Assembly: GCA_002633005.1 (NCBI GenBank)
Contig: NMRA01000644.1
Coordinates: forward strand, 83,735-147,734
From: Phoronis australis
Taxonomy: Eukaryota; Phoronida; Phoronidae
Length of the DNA stretch: 64,000 nucleotides
Direction of reading: 5' to 3'
Shown here: in pieces, positions 1 to 11,943 of the stretch
Position numbering within the stretch: the first letter of the stretch is position 1
Layout of the letters: each line of letters begins with the position of its first letter
The notes under the pieces: generated by a model
What the model was told of the DNA's origin: nothing
Database searches by the model: none
Seen by the model: only the letters and a program-made list of their open reading frames with translations
Program-made: the position numbers and the translations under genes

Positions 1-929
1 CACTGCGCGCTGCTGCTGGTCGAATAATTTTAGCCTACCGGTCAGCTAATTTGCCGACCGGTCGACGGCCGGTCGTAGACCTATTTCCGACCGGTCGGAC
101 AAAAAATTCGTGATGTGTGCTGTATTTTATCTTTTTATTACTCTGCGTGTGCAAGCGCAGAGTTTTACTGTTCTACGTATTTTATCTTCGTATTCTTATT
201 CTTCTTCTTCTTCTTCTCTTTCTTTTCATGTTGTTATTGTTGATGCCGTGCATCATTTTTTGTCATTGGTTATTGTATTTCATTTACTTGTTACGTTGTT
301 TATTTTCTTTATACGTAACAGTGCATCTTTCGCCGCTGTGATTGGGTTTTGTTCAGTAAGCCAGTTCTTTGCAGCGGTTCAATAGCAATTTGCATAGTCT
401 AGTAGTAGCTTGACCGGCCGGCTATTATTACGTATTAGCCTCTGTTTGTTACGCGGGTTTTGGTTGACTAACGTTTCTCGTGTATAGCGGCGTTGGTTGA
501 CAGGATCTGTAAGGCGAATCATGTGTTTTCATCGGATGCTGAAATTTTTATATTGAGCAGACTGTTAGCCAAACTGTTGTAAGTACTGAGTATTATGGCA
601 TAGTATGTTTGTACTCGTGTGCATTTAGCTATAAGTTTAGAGCGTGCATAGTTGTTTAAAGTACTGTATAGTATATTCAGCTGCTTGTTAATTGATTTAC
701 GCTTACTAGCCGAGTACTTAGACTGTGTTTTTTCTTCATTACAGATAACCGCTTTATTGGACACTTCTTATCGGTAGCAACCAAATAATAAAGTGTGTTA
801 TGCAGACGGCTTTGTTTTGTTATCCCTGTAGCCAGACGCGGCTACAGTTATTACTCTTACATTCATTCATTTAGAACAATAATATTCATTGTTATTGATC
901 AGATAGTTAAGAAATTTATATTGATATTT
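1..929. repeat. Mixed simple and hairpin repeat region
   Basis: The first 110 bases hold several ACCGGT/CCGGTCGG-type palindromic motifs, and another lies near 411. At 140-163 ACTCTGCG and CGCAGAGT form a short hairpin; the same hairpin recurs four times at 7190-7390. A TTC/TCTT-rich microsatellite lies at about 185-235. The open frames here are by-products of pyrimidine-rich sequence and show no domain. I see no gene. Confidence 0.6.
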
Positions 930-1965
930 TTCGACCCTAAATGCACTAGGATGACCTGAAAGGGGTCAGTTAGTGCATTTTTTCAAAATGCTTATTCTTC
1001 TACAGTTTTTTAGATAGACTCTTCGGACCAAGGGTACCAAGTTTCCGGGTCAAAGGTCATTAAGTGCAAAAGTGATTTTTGAGCCAAACATTTCATAACC
1101 ATGCATGCGATAACAATTGATAAAGGAAGTTCACTCAAAACTTTTGGAGTCACTAGGTGCAACTTAGGGATCATTAAGTGCAGTTTTCTGTTAATTTTAA
1201 GACTTCAATCAGCTTGTACTTAAATGATAATTTAGGCAGAGCGATCATATTAATGGTGGTTCAAACAATTGCCCCCGAACTTTGACAACAATCAGGCACT
1301 AGGGAATTGCACCCGAAAATAGCTTGGAATTTAAATTAGATCAAGGGAACCGAGTTTCCGGGTCAAAGGTCATTAAGTGCAAAAGTGATTTTTGAGCCAG
1401 AAATTTCATAACCATGCATGCGATAACAATTGATAAAGGAAGTTCACTCAAAACTTTTAGGGTCACTAGGTGCAACTTAGGTGTCATTAAGTTCAGTTTT
1501 CTGTTAATTTTAAGACTTCAATCAGCTTGTACTTAAATGATAATTTAGGCAGAGCGGTCATATTCATGGTGCTTCAAACAATTGCCATTCAAAGTCTATT
1601 GTTCACTTGGATTTGACTTAAAATGCACCGCAGTGACCCGAAACGGGTCAAGGAGTGCATTCCATCAATTTCTTCTTCTCGGACAGGCTTTTAAATAGAC
1701 TACCCGTATTTGATAACAAGCGCGTTCTAGATAAGTGCATCCGAAATTTACGTGGAATTTAAATAGGATCAAGGGATCCGAGTTTCCGGGTCAAAAGTCA
1801 TTAAGTGCAAAAGTGATTTTCGAGCTAGACCTTAAATAATCACGTATATAGTTTTCATTCGTAAAAAGTATTCGCTCACAAACTTTGGGGTCATTAGGTG
1901 CAACTGTGTGGTCATTAGGTGAATTTTCCGTTGATATTCTTACTCTTCACTCTTGCTCTTTCTTA

Positions 1966-2200
1966 GTTACCAGGGACATCTCTCTCTTTCACACAAAGGA
2001 TGCAACTTCTATGCAATGTAATACCCCTATACTTCACTATGCGCATGCATACACCACACATGGAGTTGTAAGTGTGCATACGCAATTGCGTTCTAGATAT
2101 TATTATTCTTATTCTTATTCTTCTTCCTTCCTTTTCAGATTGTTAGTACTTTTACTTCCATTCGCTACCAACATTCATATTCACTGTGGTTCATAGGTTC
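1966..2200. repeat. Inserted repeat block, copy 1 of 3
   Basis: A block starting ACCAGGGACATCTCTC and running through a TGCATAC/ACACCAC segment to GCGTTCTAG and a TTATTCTT-rich tract interrupts the 440-bp array. Close copies lie at 3912-4115 and 6187-6318. The recurrence inside another repeat suggests either a small dispersed element or part of a higher-order unit. Confidence 0.6.
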
Positions 2201-3911
2201 ACCATTGTTTTTTTTTCTGGTTATAATGTTTTGACCTACAATGCTCCCGATTGACCCCAAAGGGGTGAATTTTTACAAAATGCATCTTCGACAGGTTTTT
2301 CGATAGACTTTCGATTTTTGATAACGAGAAGGCACTAGAGATCTGCATCCGAAATTTACTTGGAATTCCAATCGGATGATAGGAACTGTGCTTCCTGGTC
2401 AAAGGTCATTAAGTGCAAAAGTGATTTTTAGCTAGACCTTTCAAAATCACGCATATGATCAACATTCACAAAGGAAGTTCAGTCAAACATTGGTGTCACT
2501 AAGTGCATTTTTTGGGGTCATTAAGAGCAGTTTTCTGTTAAATTTAAGAATTTTTCAATGATCTTGAACTTAAATGATGCAGTTGGTAGAGTGTTCATAT
2601 TCATGGTGGTTCAACCAACTGCCCCTCAAATCATTTTGATCACATGGATTTGACTAAAAGTGCACCGGAATAACCCGAAACGGGTAAAGGAGTGCATTCC
2701 GTCACATTGCTTTTTCTTCTACGGTTTTTTAGAAAAACTCTTCCAATTTTGTTAACAAGCAGATACCAGCCAAGTGCTTCCGAAATTTAATTGGATTTCC
2801 AATCTGAACAAAGGAACCAAGTTTCAGGGTCAAAGGTCATTAAGTGCAAAAGTGATTTTTGAGCTAGACCTTTCATAAACATGCATATGGTTACCATTAA
2901 TAAAGGAAGTTCAGTTCCAACTTTGGGTTCACTTGGTGCAATTTTGGGGTCATTAAGTGCAGTTTTCTGTTACATTTTCAATCAGTATGTACTTAAATGA
3001 TGCATTAGGGAGAGCATTTATATTCATGGTGGTTCAACCAATTGCCGATCAAATTCTATTGATCACATGAAGTTGACTTAAAATGCACCGGATTGACCTG
3101 AAATGGGTCAAGGGGTGCATTCCATCAATTTGCTTCTTCTCCTACAGGTTTTTGGATAGACTCCGAATTTTGATAACAAGCAGGATCAGATCTGCATCCG
3201 AAATTTACGTGGAACTTAAATCGGACCAAGGGAAACTGCTTCAGAAATTTACATGGACTTCCATTCGGACTAAGGGAGCCGAGTTTCAGGGTCAAAGGTC
3301 ATGAAGTGCAAAAGTGATGTTTGAGCTAGACCTTTCATAATAACGCATGTTTTCCAGTGTTGAATGAAGTTTAACCACAAACTTTTGTGTCATTAGGTGC
3401 AACTTTGGGGTCATTAAGTGCAATTTTGTGCCAAATTTTAGACTTTTTTAATTAGCTAGTACTTACATTTCGTCTTAGAGAGAACGTTTATTTTTATGGT
3501 AGTCCGACCATTTGGCAGTCAAATTCTACTGCTCATATGATTATGACCAAAAATGCACCGAAATGAACCAAAATGGGCCAAGGAGTGCATTCCGTCAAAA
3601 TGCTTATTCTTCTACGGGATTTTAGACAGAATCTTTGAATTTTGTTAGCAAATAGGTACTAAAGAAGTGCATCCGGAATTGACTTGGAATTCTAATTGGA
3701 TCTAGGGAACGAGTTTCCAGGTCAATGGTGCAAAAGTCATTTTTGAGCTACATGTTTCATTATTACGCATGTGACTTAGATTTATAAAGGAAGTTCAGAC
3801 AGAAACTCTGGGGTCATTAGGTGCATCTTAGGGGTCATTAACTGCTGTTTTCTGTTAAATTTCAGACATTTTCAATCAGCTCGAACTTACATGAAGCATA
3901 CGGGAGAGCGT

Positions 3912-4115
3912 TCACACCAGGGACATCTCTCTTTTTCACACCAACACCGCAAACTCTAAACTCCGTTACACGGCTATAACTTCCCATGCACGTGCGTACA
4001 ACACGCGAAGAGTTGTAAGTGCGCATACGCAATTGCGTTCTAGTTCTTATATTTATTCTTCTTATTCTTCCTTCTCCAAATTATTAGTCTTACACCGATT
4101 TGTTGGCAACAATCA
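3912..4115. repeat. Inserted repeat block, copy 2 of 3
   Basis: Same ACCAGGGACATCTCT...GCGTTCTAG block as at 1966, again ending in a TTATTCTT-rich tract and followed by a new 440-bp-type unit. Confidence 0.6.
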
Positions 4116-6186
4116 TATTCGTTGTGATTGATACCACGATAAAGGGATTTTTATTAATTATAAAGTTCTGACCCAAAATGCACCAGAATGACCCGAAACG
4201 GGTCATGGAGTACATTCCATCAAAATGCTTCTTCTTCTTCGAGTTTTTAGATACACTCTTCAAAGTTTGTCAACAAGTACACCCTTAACAACTGCATTTG
4301 AAAGTTACTTGGAATTCCAATCGGATGAAGGGAACTGAGTTTCCGGGTCAAAGGTCATTACGTGCAAAAAGATTTTTGAGCTACACCTTTGAAAATCACG
4401 CATGTGATTAATATTGATAAAGGATCTTCGGTCACAAATTTTGGGGTCACTTGGTGCAACTTTGGGGTCATTAACTGCAGTTTTCTGTTAAATTTAAGAC
4501 TTTTTCAATCAGCTTGTACTTACATGTAAATGATTCATTACGGAGCACGTTCAAATTCAAGGTGGCTCAACAAATTGCCGATCAAATTCTATTGATCATA
4601 TGGATTTGAATCAAAATGCACCTGACTGACCCGAAATGGGTCAAGGAGTTCATTCTGTCAAATTGCTTGTCCTTCTACAGGTTTTTAGATGGATTCTTCA
4701 AATTATATTAACAAATAACCACTAAAGATCAAGGAGTGCATTCCATTAAATTGCTTTCTCTTGTACAGATTTTTAGATAGACTCTCCAAATTTTGATAAC
4801 AAGCAGGCACTAGAGAAGTGCATCCGAAATTTACGTGGCATTTAAATCGGAGTAAGGGAACCGAGTTTCCGGGTCCAAGGTCATTAAGTGCAAAAGTGAT
4901 TTTTGAGCCAGATCTTACATAATCACGCATAAATTTTTCACTGGTAAAGAAGATTCAGTCACAAACTTTGGGGTCATAAGGTGCAACTGTGTGGTCAATA
5001 GGTCCAGTTTTCCGTTCATATTCTTACTCTACTCTGCACTTGCAGGCGTAGAAAACTGTTGCTCCTGGGTTACTCTTGCTCTTTCACTAAGGAAGTGCAT
5101 CCGATGTTCACTTGGATTTCCAATCGGATAAAGGGAACTGAGTTTCCGGGTCAAAGGTCATTCAGTGCAAAATTGATTTTCGAGCTAGACCTTAAAATCA
5201 TGCATATGATTACCATTCATAAAGGAAGTTCAGTCACAAATTTTGAGGTCAGTAGGTGCAACTTTGGGGGCATTAAGCTCAGTTTTCTGTTAAATTTAAG
5301 ACTTTTTCAATCAGCTTGTACTTGATTAATTCATTAGGAAGAGCGCTCAAATTCATGGTGGTTTAACCATTTGCTGATCAAAATCTATTGTTTAAAAGGG
5401 TTTGATTCAAAATGTACCGGATTGACCTGAAATGGGTCAGAGAGCGCATTCTGTCAAATTGCTTCTCCTTCTACATAGTTTTATATAGACTCTTCAAATT
5501 TTATTAAGAAGTAGGCATTAGAGATCTGCATCCGTAATTTCCTTGGAATTCCGATCGGATCAAGGGAACCGAGTTTTCTGGTCAAAGGTCATTAAGTGGA
5601 AAATTTATTTTTGAGTTGGACCTTTCATAATCATTCATATGATTACAATTTATAAAGGAAGTTCACTCATAAATTTTTGGGGACACTGGGTGCGACTTAG
5701 GGGTCATTAAGTGCAGTTTTCTGTTACATTTCAGACTTTTTCAATCAGCTTGTACTTAAATGACGCATTACGGAGAGCGTTCATATTCATGGTCGTTCAA
5801 CCAATTGCGGATCAAATTCTATTGGTCACTTGAATTTGACTCAAAGTTCACAGCAGTAACCTGAAACGTGTCAAGGAGTGCACTCCGTCAAGTTCCTTCC
5901 TCTACATGTTTCTAGATAGACTCTCCGAATTTTGAAAACAAGCAGGCACCAGTGATCTGCATCCAAAATTTACTTGAAATTTAAATCGGATCAAGGGAAC
6001 CAAATCTCAGGTTCAAAGGTCATTAAGTGCAAACGTGACTTTTGAGCTAGACCTTACCTAATCAGGTAGATACTCTTCATATGTAAAGGAAATTCAGCCA
6101 CAAACTCTGGGAACATTAGGTGCACCAGTGGGGTCATTAGTTGCAAGTTTTCGTTGATTTTCTTACTTTTGACTCTTGTTCTGTCA

Positions 6187-6318
6187 TACCAGGGACATCT
6201 CTATCTTTCTCACAAAGAATGCAACTTCTATGCAATGTAATGCTCCTATACTTCAATGTGCACGTGCATACACCACGCCCAGAGTTGTAAGTGTGCATAC
6301 TCAATTGCATTATCTAAT
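6187..6318. repeat. Inserted repeat block, copy 3 of 3
   Basis: Third copy of the ACCAGGGACATCTCT block, cut short on its right side where a short inverted-repeat element (6318-6440) begins. Confidence 0.55.
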
Positions 6319-6440
6319 TCCTCCCTGATCCCGCCTGATGGCGTGACTGTTTATTTTCAATCAGGGCCTGATGCCGTCTGGAGGCGTTATCTAAACAATG
6401 TATCTCACAGGCGGATCACGCCTTCAGGAGGGATAGAAGG
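6318..6440. mobile_element. Short inverted-repeat element (MITE-like)
   Basis: CCTGATGGCGTGA near the left end is matched by an inverted CCTGAAGGCGTGA near the right end, with TCCCT and AGGGA at the outer edges. The size and terminal inverted repeats fit a small non-autonomous element. No target duplication was established. Confidence 0.4.
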
Positions 6441-7189
6441 CAGCAATTTAATGGTTTAAGTTTAAATATATCTAGGGTATTCCCAGTTTTCTATCCAATG
6501 AGGACTGAGACACCATGCTCTATGTTAACTTCTTGTTTGTGAAGTTAATGCTTATTGGCTATTATTTCTGGAATTTAGAACCATTTCTTCACAAGCAAAT
6601 TATCAATTCAAGGAAAAACCAGGAAGCGTGTTAGCTTTGTAGTGGTTGTTGTGGTAACTTTTGAAAGGTTATAGAGATATTCCTCCCTGAAATATAGGTA
6701 AGTATGCTTGTTTGATTTGAAGACTAGAATGAAGCTAATTGCCCTGAATTGTAGCCCAATTGGTGTTACATAACACTGTTGTCACCACTTAATGATCTGA
6801 TAGGGTGCTCCTTTATTTGAACTGACCAGAAACAATAACAAAATGTTCAATTACTAGGAACATTCTACTTTGTGACTAGCACTGTGCACACACTCACTTG
6901 AAATTGCTGCCTTGATATTATACGGACATCATCTCTGCTGCTCTCTCACAGTTCTTGAAGTTTTTATTATGGAGGATAGTGTGGATACTGATGACACTGG
7001 TCACATTTAGATACAGACTTCAGTGATTATGGATATGACAGTGTGGATACTTANGTTTTAATTATGTGCAGTGCTTGTGACCTAGTGAAATACCCTCCGA
7101 CTTCAAGGGGGTAGACATTCCACAGCTCAGCCAGGCCACTAAGCAATTTATTCCATATGGTACTCAGGGTCGAATGAAATATAGTTCTG
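6441..7189. other. No gene recognised
   Basis: Apparently unique AT-rich sequence with one undetermined base at 7053. Frames on both strands are short and unlike any family I know. Confidence 0.5.
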
Positions 7190-7395
7190 ATTACTCTGCG
7201 CGTGTTAGCGCAGAGTCCAGTTGGTCCTGAGTCTTCTTCAATTTTATTATTACTCCGCGCCTGTAAGCGCAGAGTACTGTTGTTCCTGGGTTTTCTTCAA
7301 TTTTATAACTCTGCGCGTGCATGCGCTGAGTACTGTTGTTCCTGGGTTTTCTTCAATTTTATCACTCTGCACGTGCAAGCGCATAGTTTTACTGT
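7190..7395. repeat. Four tandem hairpin-bearing units of about 60 bp
   Basis: Four successive units each carry an inverted pair of the type ACTCTGCGC...GCGCAGAGT followed by TGTTCCTGGGTTTTCTTC and AATTTTAT. The hairpins match the one at 140-163. A frame runs through the units because the unit length permits it, not because a protein is encoded. Confidence 0.65.
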
Positions 7396-7529
7396 TCTAC
7401 TCATTTTATTTTCCTATTCTCATTATTATTCTTCTTCCATCCTTTTCATATTGTTATTACTCTTACATTCATTCACTTAGAACAATAATATTCATTGTAA
7501 TTGATCCGATAGTTAAGGGATTTATGTTG

Positions 7530-8310
7530 ATAACATTTTTTCGACCCTAAAGGCACTAGGATGACCTGAAACGGGTCAAGGAGTGCCTTTTTTCAAAATG
7601 CTTCTTCTTCTACAGTTTTTTAGATAGAATCTTTGAATTTTGTTAAGAAGTAGGGACTCAAGAAGTGCATCAGAAATTTACACGGAAATCCAATCGGACC
7701 AAGGGAACCGAGTTTCCAGGTCAAAGGTCATTAAGTGCAAAAGTGATTTTTGGGCTAGACCTTTTCATAATGATGCATATGATTACCATTCATTAAGGAA
7801 GTTCAGTCACAAACTTTTGGCAGTATATACAATTTGATCCATTACAGTGTATATAATTGCACCGGAGGAGGTCGTTTGGTGCAAATGTCATATAATTTTA
7901 AAAAATGCTGCTCCTCCTTCAGTTTTAAAGCTATCTCTTTCAAATTCGGTGCACAGGTATAAGTCAACAAGACAATTTAAAAACTTCTTTTCTAAGTGAT
8001 CGATTCATCCAGTCAAGTAAAACAGGTCAAAGATCATTAGGTGCAAATTAATTTATGAGCTAGACATTTCAAATTCACAAGTTTGATTGGCACGTCTACT
8101 TAAATTCGAAATACAAATTTTCAGGTCATTTAGTGCAACCATAGGGTCATTAGGTGCAGTTTTCTTCAGAAAATTTGATCTTTTCATTTACCAACTATTC
8201 CCAACTGTCAACCATTGGACAGCATTCAACACACTTTTCATGGGCTTTGCAATAATTCTCCTAAAGGCGCTTATAATGCACCGGATATGGTCAATTAGTG
8301 CAAAGGTCAT
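7530..8310. repeat. Further 440-bp-family repeats, degenerate
   Basis: The GGCACTAGGATGACCTGAAACGGGTCA and GGTCAAAGGTCATTAAGTGC blocks reappear, then a more diverged stretch still carries GGTCATTTAGTGCAACC-like segments up to about 8310, where the 38-bp satellite begins. Confidence 0.6.
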
Positions 8311-8987
8311 CTAACGTTCAAACGATATGGACCTGTCAATTTTTTCATTAGGCCATCAGTCAATACGGACATGTACATTTTTTCATTAGGCCATAAGACG
8401 ATATGGACCTGTCCATTTTTTCATTAGCCCATTAGTCAAAGAGGATCTTCCGTTTTTTCATTGGGCCACTGTGCCGACATGTCCATTTCTAATTAGGCCA
8501 TTAGTCAAAACAGACATACCCATTTTTGATTAGGTCATCAGTCGATAAGGAGCTGTCCATTTTTCAGTAGGCCATCAGTAGATACAGACCTGTCATTTTT
8601 TCAGTAGGCCATCAGCCAATACAGTCCTGCCAATTTTTTCTTAAGGCCTTTAGTCGATACGGACCTGTCAATTTTTTCATTAGGCCATCAGTCAATACAC
8701 TCCTGCCGATTCTTTCATGACGCCATCAGTCGACACGGACCTTTCCACTTTTTCATTAGGCCATCATACTATATGGACCTGTCCATTTTTTCATTAGGCC
8801 ATCAATACAGTCCTGCCAATTTTTGCATAAGGTCATCAGTCGAAACGGACCAGTCAATATTTTCATTAGGCCATAAGACAATATAGATCATTCCATTTTT
8901 TCATTAGGCCATCAGTCAATATAGACCTGCCCATTTTTTCATTAGGCCGTCAGTCGATAGGGACCTGCGCATTTTTCATTAGGCCAC

Positions 8988-9606
8988 AGGAGGCACAGAA
9001 CAGTTCTCACTGGGTTTTGCCCAGCAAAACTCACATCACTTGATTTGTTTTCAGTTATTTCACATAAAAAGCCCTGCAGATGAGCGCAGGAACTTTATTC
9101 TCTCTTGTATTTTTGACCCTTTCAATCCCACTGAAAACCATGCTAGACTATGAAAAATAGGTGCAAAAAAGTGCAAAATCGGCACATTTGACCCTAAAAA
9201 CACCATTTCCCTGCCGACGCACAACTAAAACCAACAATAGATTCTGAAAGCAAATTTCCTACAGACTCCGAAAATGTGGTCCAAAAGTACTGTCAGAAAA
9301 CTAGTTTTTCAGCAATTCTTGCTTGTTTGAGGGCTACCTAAAATCACTTCCAATTTCTCAGTCGCTACCCAGCAATGCACAATAGCAGCCGAGGGCCGCC
9401 ATCTTGAAGAAGAGTGCAGCTACAGCCAAAAAAGTGGCGATTTTTATTCACAACATGTTCACAAATACAAACAAACCTCATTCACTGAGCCTACTAGCAA
9501 TGCCCACATATAAAATGCCCCCAAGCTAGGCCGACCCCAGAATTTTAATATTTTGGGATTGCAAATTAGCCGTGGCCGCAGCCTAACTGTTCAGCGCCAC
9601 CATACG
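8988..9606. repeat. Satellite spacer, copy 1
   Basis: Starts at AGGAGGCACAGAACAGT and ends at GTTCAGCGCCACCATACGG. It contains landmarks shared by all copies: AAAAAGCCCTGCA, AAGTGCAAAATCGGCAC, GAAAGCAAATTTCCTACAGA and GCCGCCATCTTGAAGAAGAG. This copy lacks the CTTCACTCTGTCAAAAACAG segment found in copies 2 and 3. No protein motif is recognisable. Confidence 0.85.
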
Positions 9607-11283
9607 GATGTGCCTATTTTTTCATTAGCCCATTAATCAAAGAGGACATGCCCTATTTTTCATTAGGCAATCGATCGATACGGACATCCCCCTTTTTTCA
9701 TTAGGCCATTAGTCAAAACTGACCTGCCCAATTTTTCATTAGGTCATCAATCGATATAGACCTGCCCATTTTTCATTAGGCCATCAGTCGATATGGACCT
9801 GTCCATTTTTCATTAGTCCATCAGTCGATGCGGACCTGCCCATTTTTTCATTAGGCAATCAGTCGATACGTATCTGCCTATTTTTTCATTAGCCCATTAG
9901 TCAAAGAGGATCTTCCGTTTTTCATTGGGCCACTGTACGGACCTGCCCTTTTTTTCATTAGGCCGTTAGTCAAAAATGACCTGCCCAATTTTTCATTAGG
10001 TCATCAATCGATATCGAACTGCCTATTTTTTCATTAGTCCATCAGTCAATGCGGACCTGCTCATTTTTTTCATTAGTCCATCAGTCGATGCAGAACTGCC
10101 CATTTTTTCATTAGGCCATCAGTCGATAGGGACCTGTCCATTTTTTATTAGGCCATCACTCACTACGGGGCTGTCAATATTTTCATTAGGCCATCAGTCA
10201 ATACAGTACTGCCAATTCTTTCACAAAGCCATCAGTCGATACGGACCTGTCCATTTTTTATAAGGCCATAGGACGATATGGACCTGTCCATTTTTCCAAT
10301 AACCCATCAGTCAATACACTCCTGCCAATTTTTGCATAAGACCACCAGTCGATACGGACCTGTCCATTTTTTATTGGGCCATAAGACAATATCGACCTGT
10401 CCATTTTTTCATTAGGCCATTAGTCAAAACTGACATTCCCAATTTCTCATTAGGTCGTCAAGCGATATGGACCTGCCCCCTTTTTCATTAGGCCATCAGT
10501 CAAAACTGACCTGCCCAAATTTTCATTAAGGTCATCAATTGATATGGACCTGTACATTTTTTCATTAGTCCATCAGTCGATACGGACCTGCCCATTTTTT
10601 CATTAGGCCATGAATCGATATGGACCTGTCCATTTTTTCATTAGTCCATCAGTCGATGCAGACCTGCCCATCTTTTTATTAGGCCATCAGTCGATACGGA
10701 CCTGACTATTTTTTCATGAGGAAATCAGTCGATACGGATCTGCCTATTTTTTGATTAGCCAATTAGTCAAAGAGGATCTTCCGTTTTTTCATTGGCTACA
10801 GTGCAGACCTGCCCATTTTTTAATTAGCTCATTATTCAAAACAGTTCTACCCATTTTTTTGATTATGAGTCGATTTTGAGCTGTTCATTTTTCAATATTC
10901 CATCAGTAGATACCGGCCTTTCCATTTTTACAGTAGGCATCAGTCAATACAGTCCTGACAATTTTTTCAATAGGCCATCAGTCAATACGGAGCTTTCAGT
11001 TTTGTCATTAGGCCATCAGTCTATACAGTCCTGCCAATTCTTTCATAGGGCCATCAGTCGTTACGGACCTGTCCATTTTTCCATTAGGCCATAAGACGAT
11101 ATGGACCTGTTCATTTTTTCATTAGGCCATCAGTCAATACACTCCTGCCAATTTTTGCATAAGGCCATCAATTTATACGGACCTGTTCATTTTTTCATTA
11201 GGCCATCATTCAATACAGATCTGCCCACTTTGTCATTAGGCCATTAGTCGATAGGGACCTGCCCATTTTTTAATTAGGCCATT

Positions 11284-11943
11284 GGAGGCAGAGAACAGTG
11301 CTCACTGGGTTTTCCCCAGCAAAACCAACATCACTTGATTTGTGACCTTTTCTTCACTCTGTCAAAAACAGGATGCAAAGAATGACCTGTTTTCAGTTAT
11401 TTCACATAAAAAGCCCTGCATATGAGCGCAGAAAATTTATTCTTTCATGTATTTTTGACACTTTCAATTCAACTGAAAACAAGCTAGACTATGAAAAATA
11501 ATAGCAAAAAAGTGCAAAATCGGCACTTTTCACCCTAAAAACACCACTTCCTTGCCGATACACGACTAAAACCAACAATAGATTCTGAAAGCAAATTTCC
11601 TACAGATTCCGAAAATGTGGTCCAAAAGTACTGTCAACTAACTAGTTTTTTACCAATTCTTGCTTGTTTGAGGGCTACCTAAAACCACAGCTAATTTCTC
11701 AGTCGCTACCCAGCAATGCACAATTGCTGCCGGGAGCCGCCATCTTGAAGAAGAGTGCAGCCACAGCCATGAAAGTGGCCGTTTTATTCACAGCATTTCG
11801 ACAAATACAAAAAACCACATCCACTGAGCCTACGTCCAATGCCCACCTACAAAATGCCCCCAAACTTGGCTTACCCCAATATTTTAATATTTTGGGAGTG
11901 CAAATCGGCCGCGGCCGCAGCCTAACTGTTCAGTGCCACCATA
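11284..11943. repeat. Satellite spacer, copy 2
   Basis: Same order of landmarks as the copy at 8988, with the extra CTTCACTCTGTCAAAAACAG segment. It lies about 2.3 kb downstream of copy 1. Confidence 0.85.

Larger units (their letters stand above)
930..6180. repeat. Diverged tandem repeat, unit about 440 bp
   Basis: The same block recurs in order: TGACCCGAAACGGGTCA, then a pyrimidine-rich stretch, TTTTTAGATAGACTC, GGGTCAAAGGTCATTAAGTG, GGAAGTTCAGTCAC, and a GGGTCATTAAGTGCAGTTTT segment. Units begin near 943, 1624, 2231, 2653, 3083, 3545, 4177, 4615, 5408 and 5848. Well-spaced neighbours are 430-470 bp apart. Copies differ by many substitutions and indels, so the array is old. No coding frame runs through it. 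Confidence 0.8.

Noticed and set aside
110-385. Small hydrophobic protein with a signal-like start
   Set aside because: The frame is a by-product of a pyrimidine-rich microsatellite and repeat hairpin also found at 7.2 kb.
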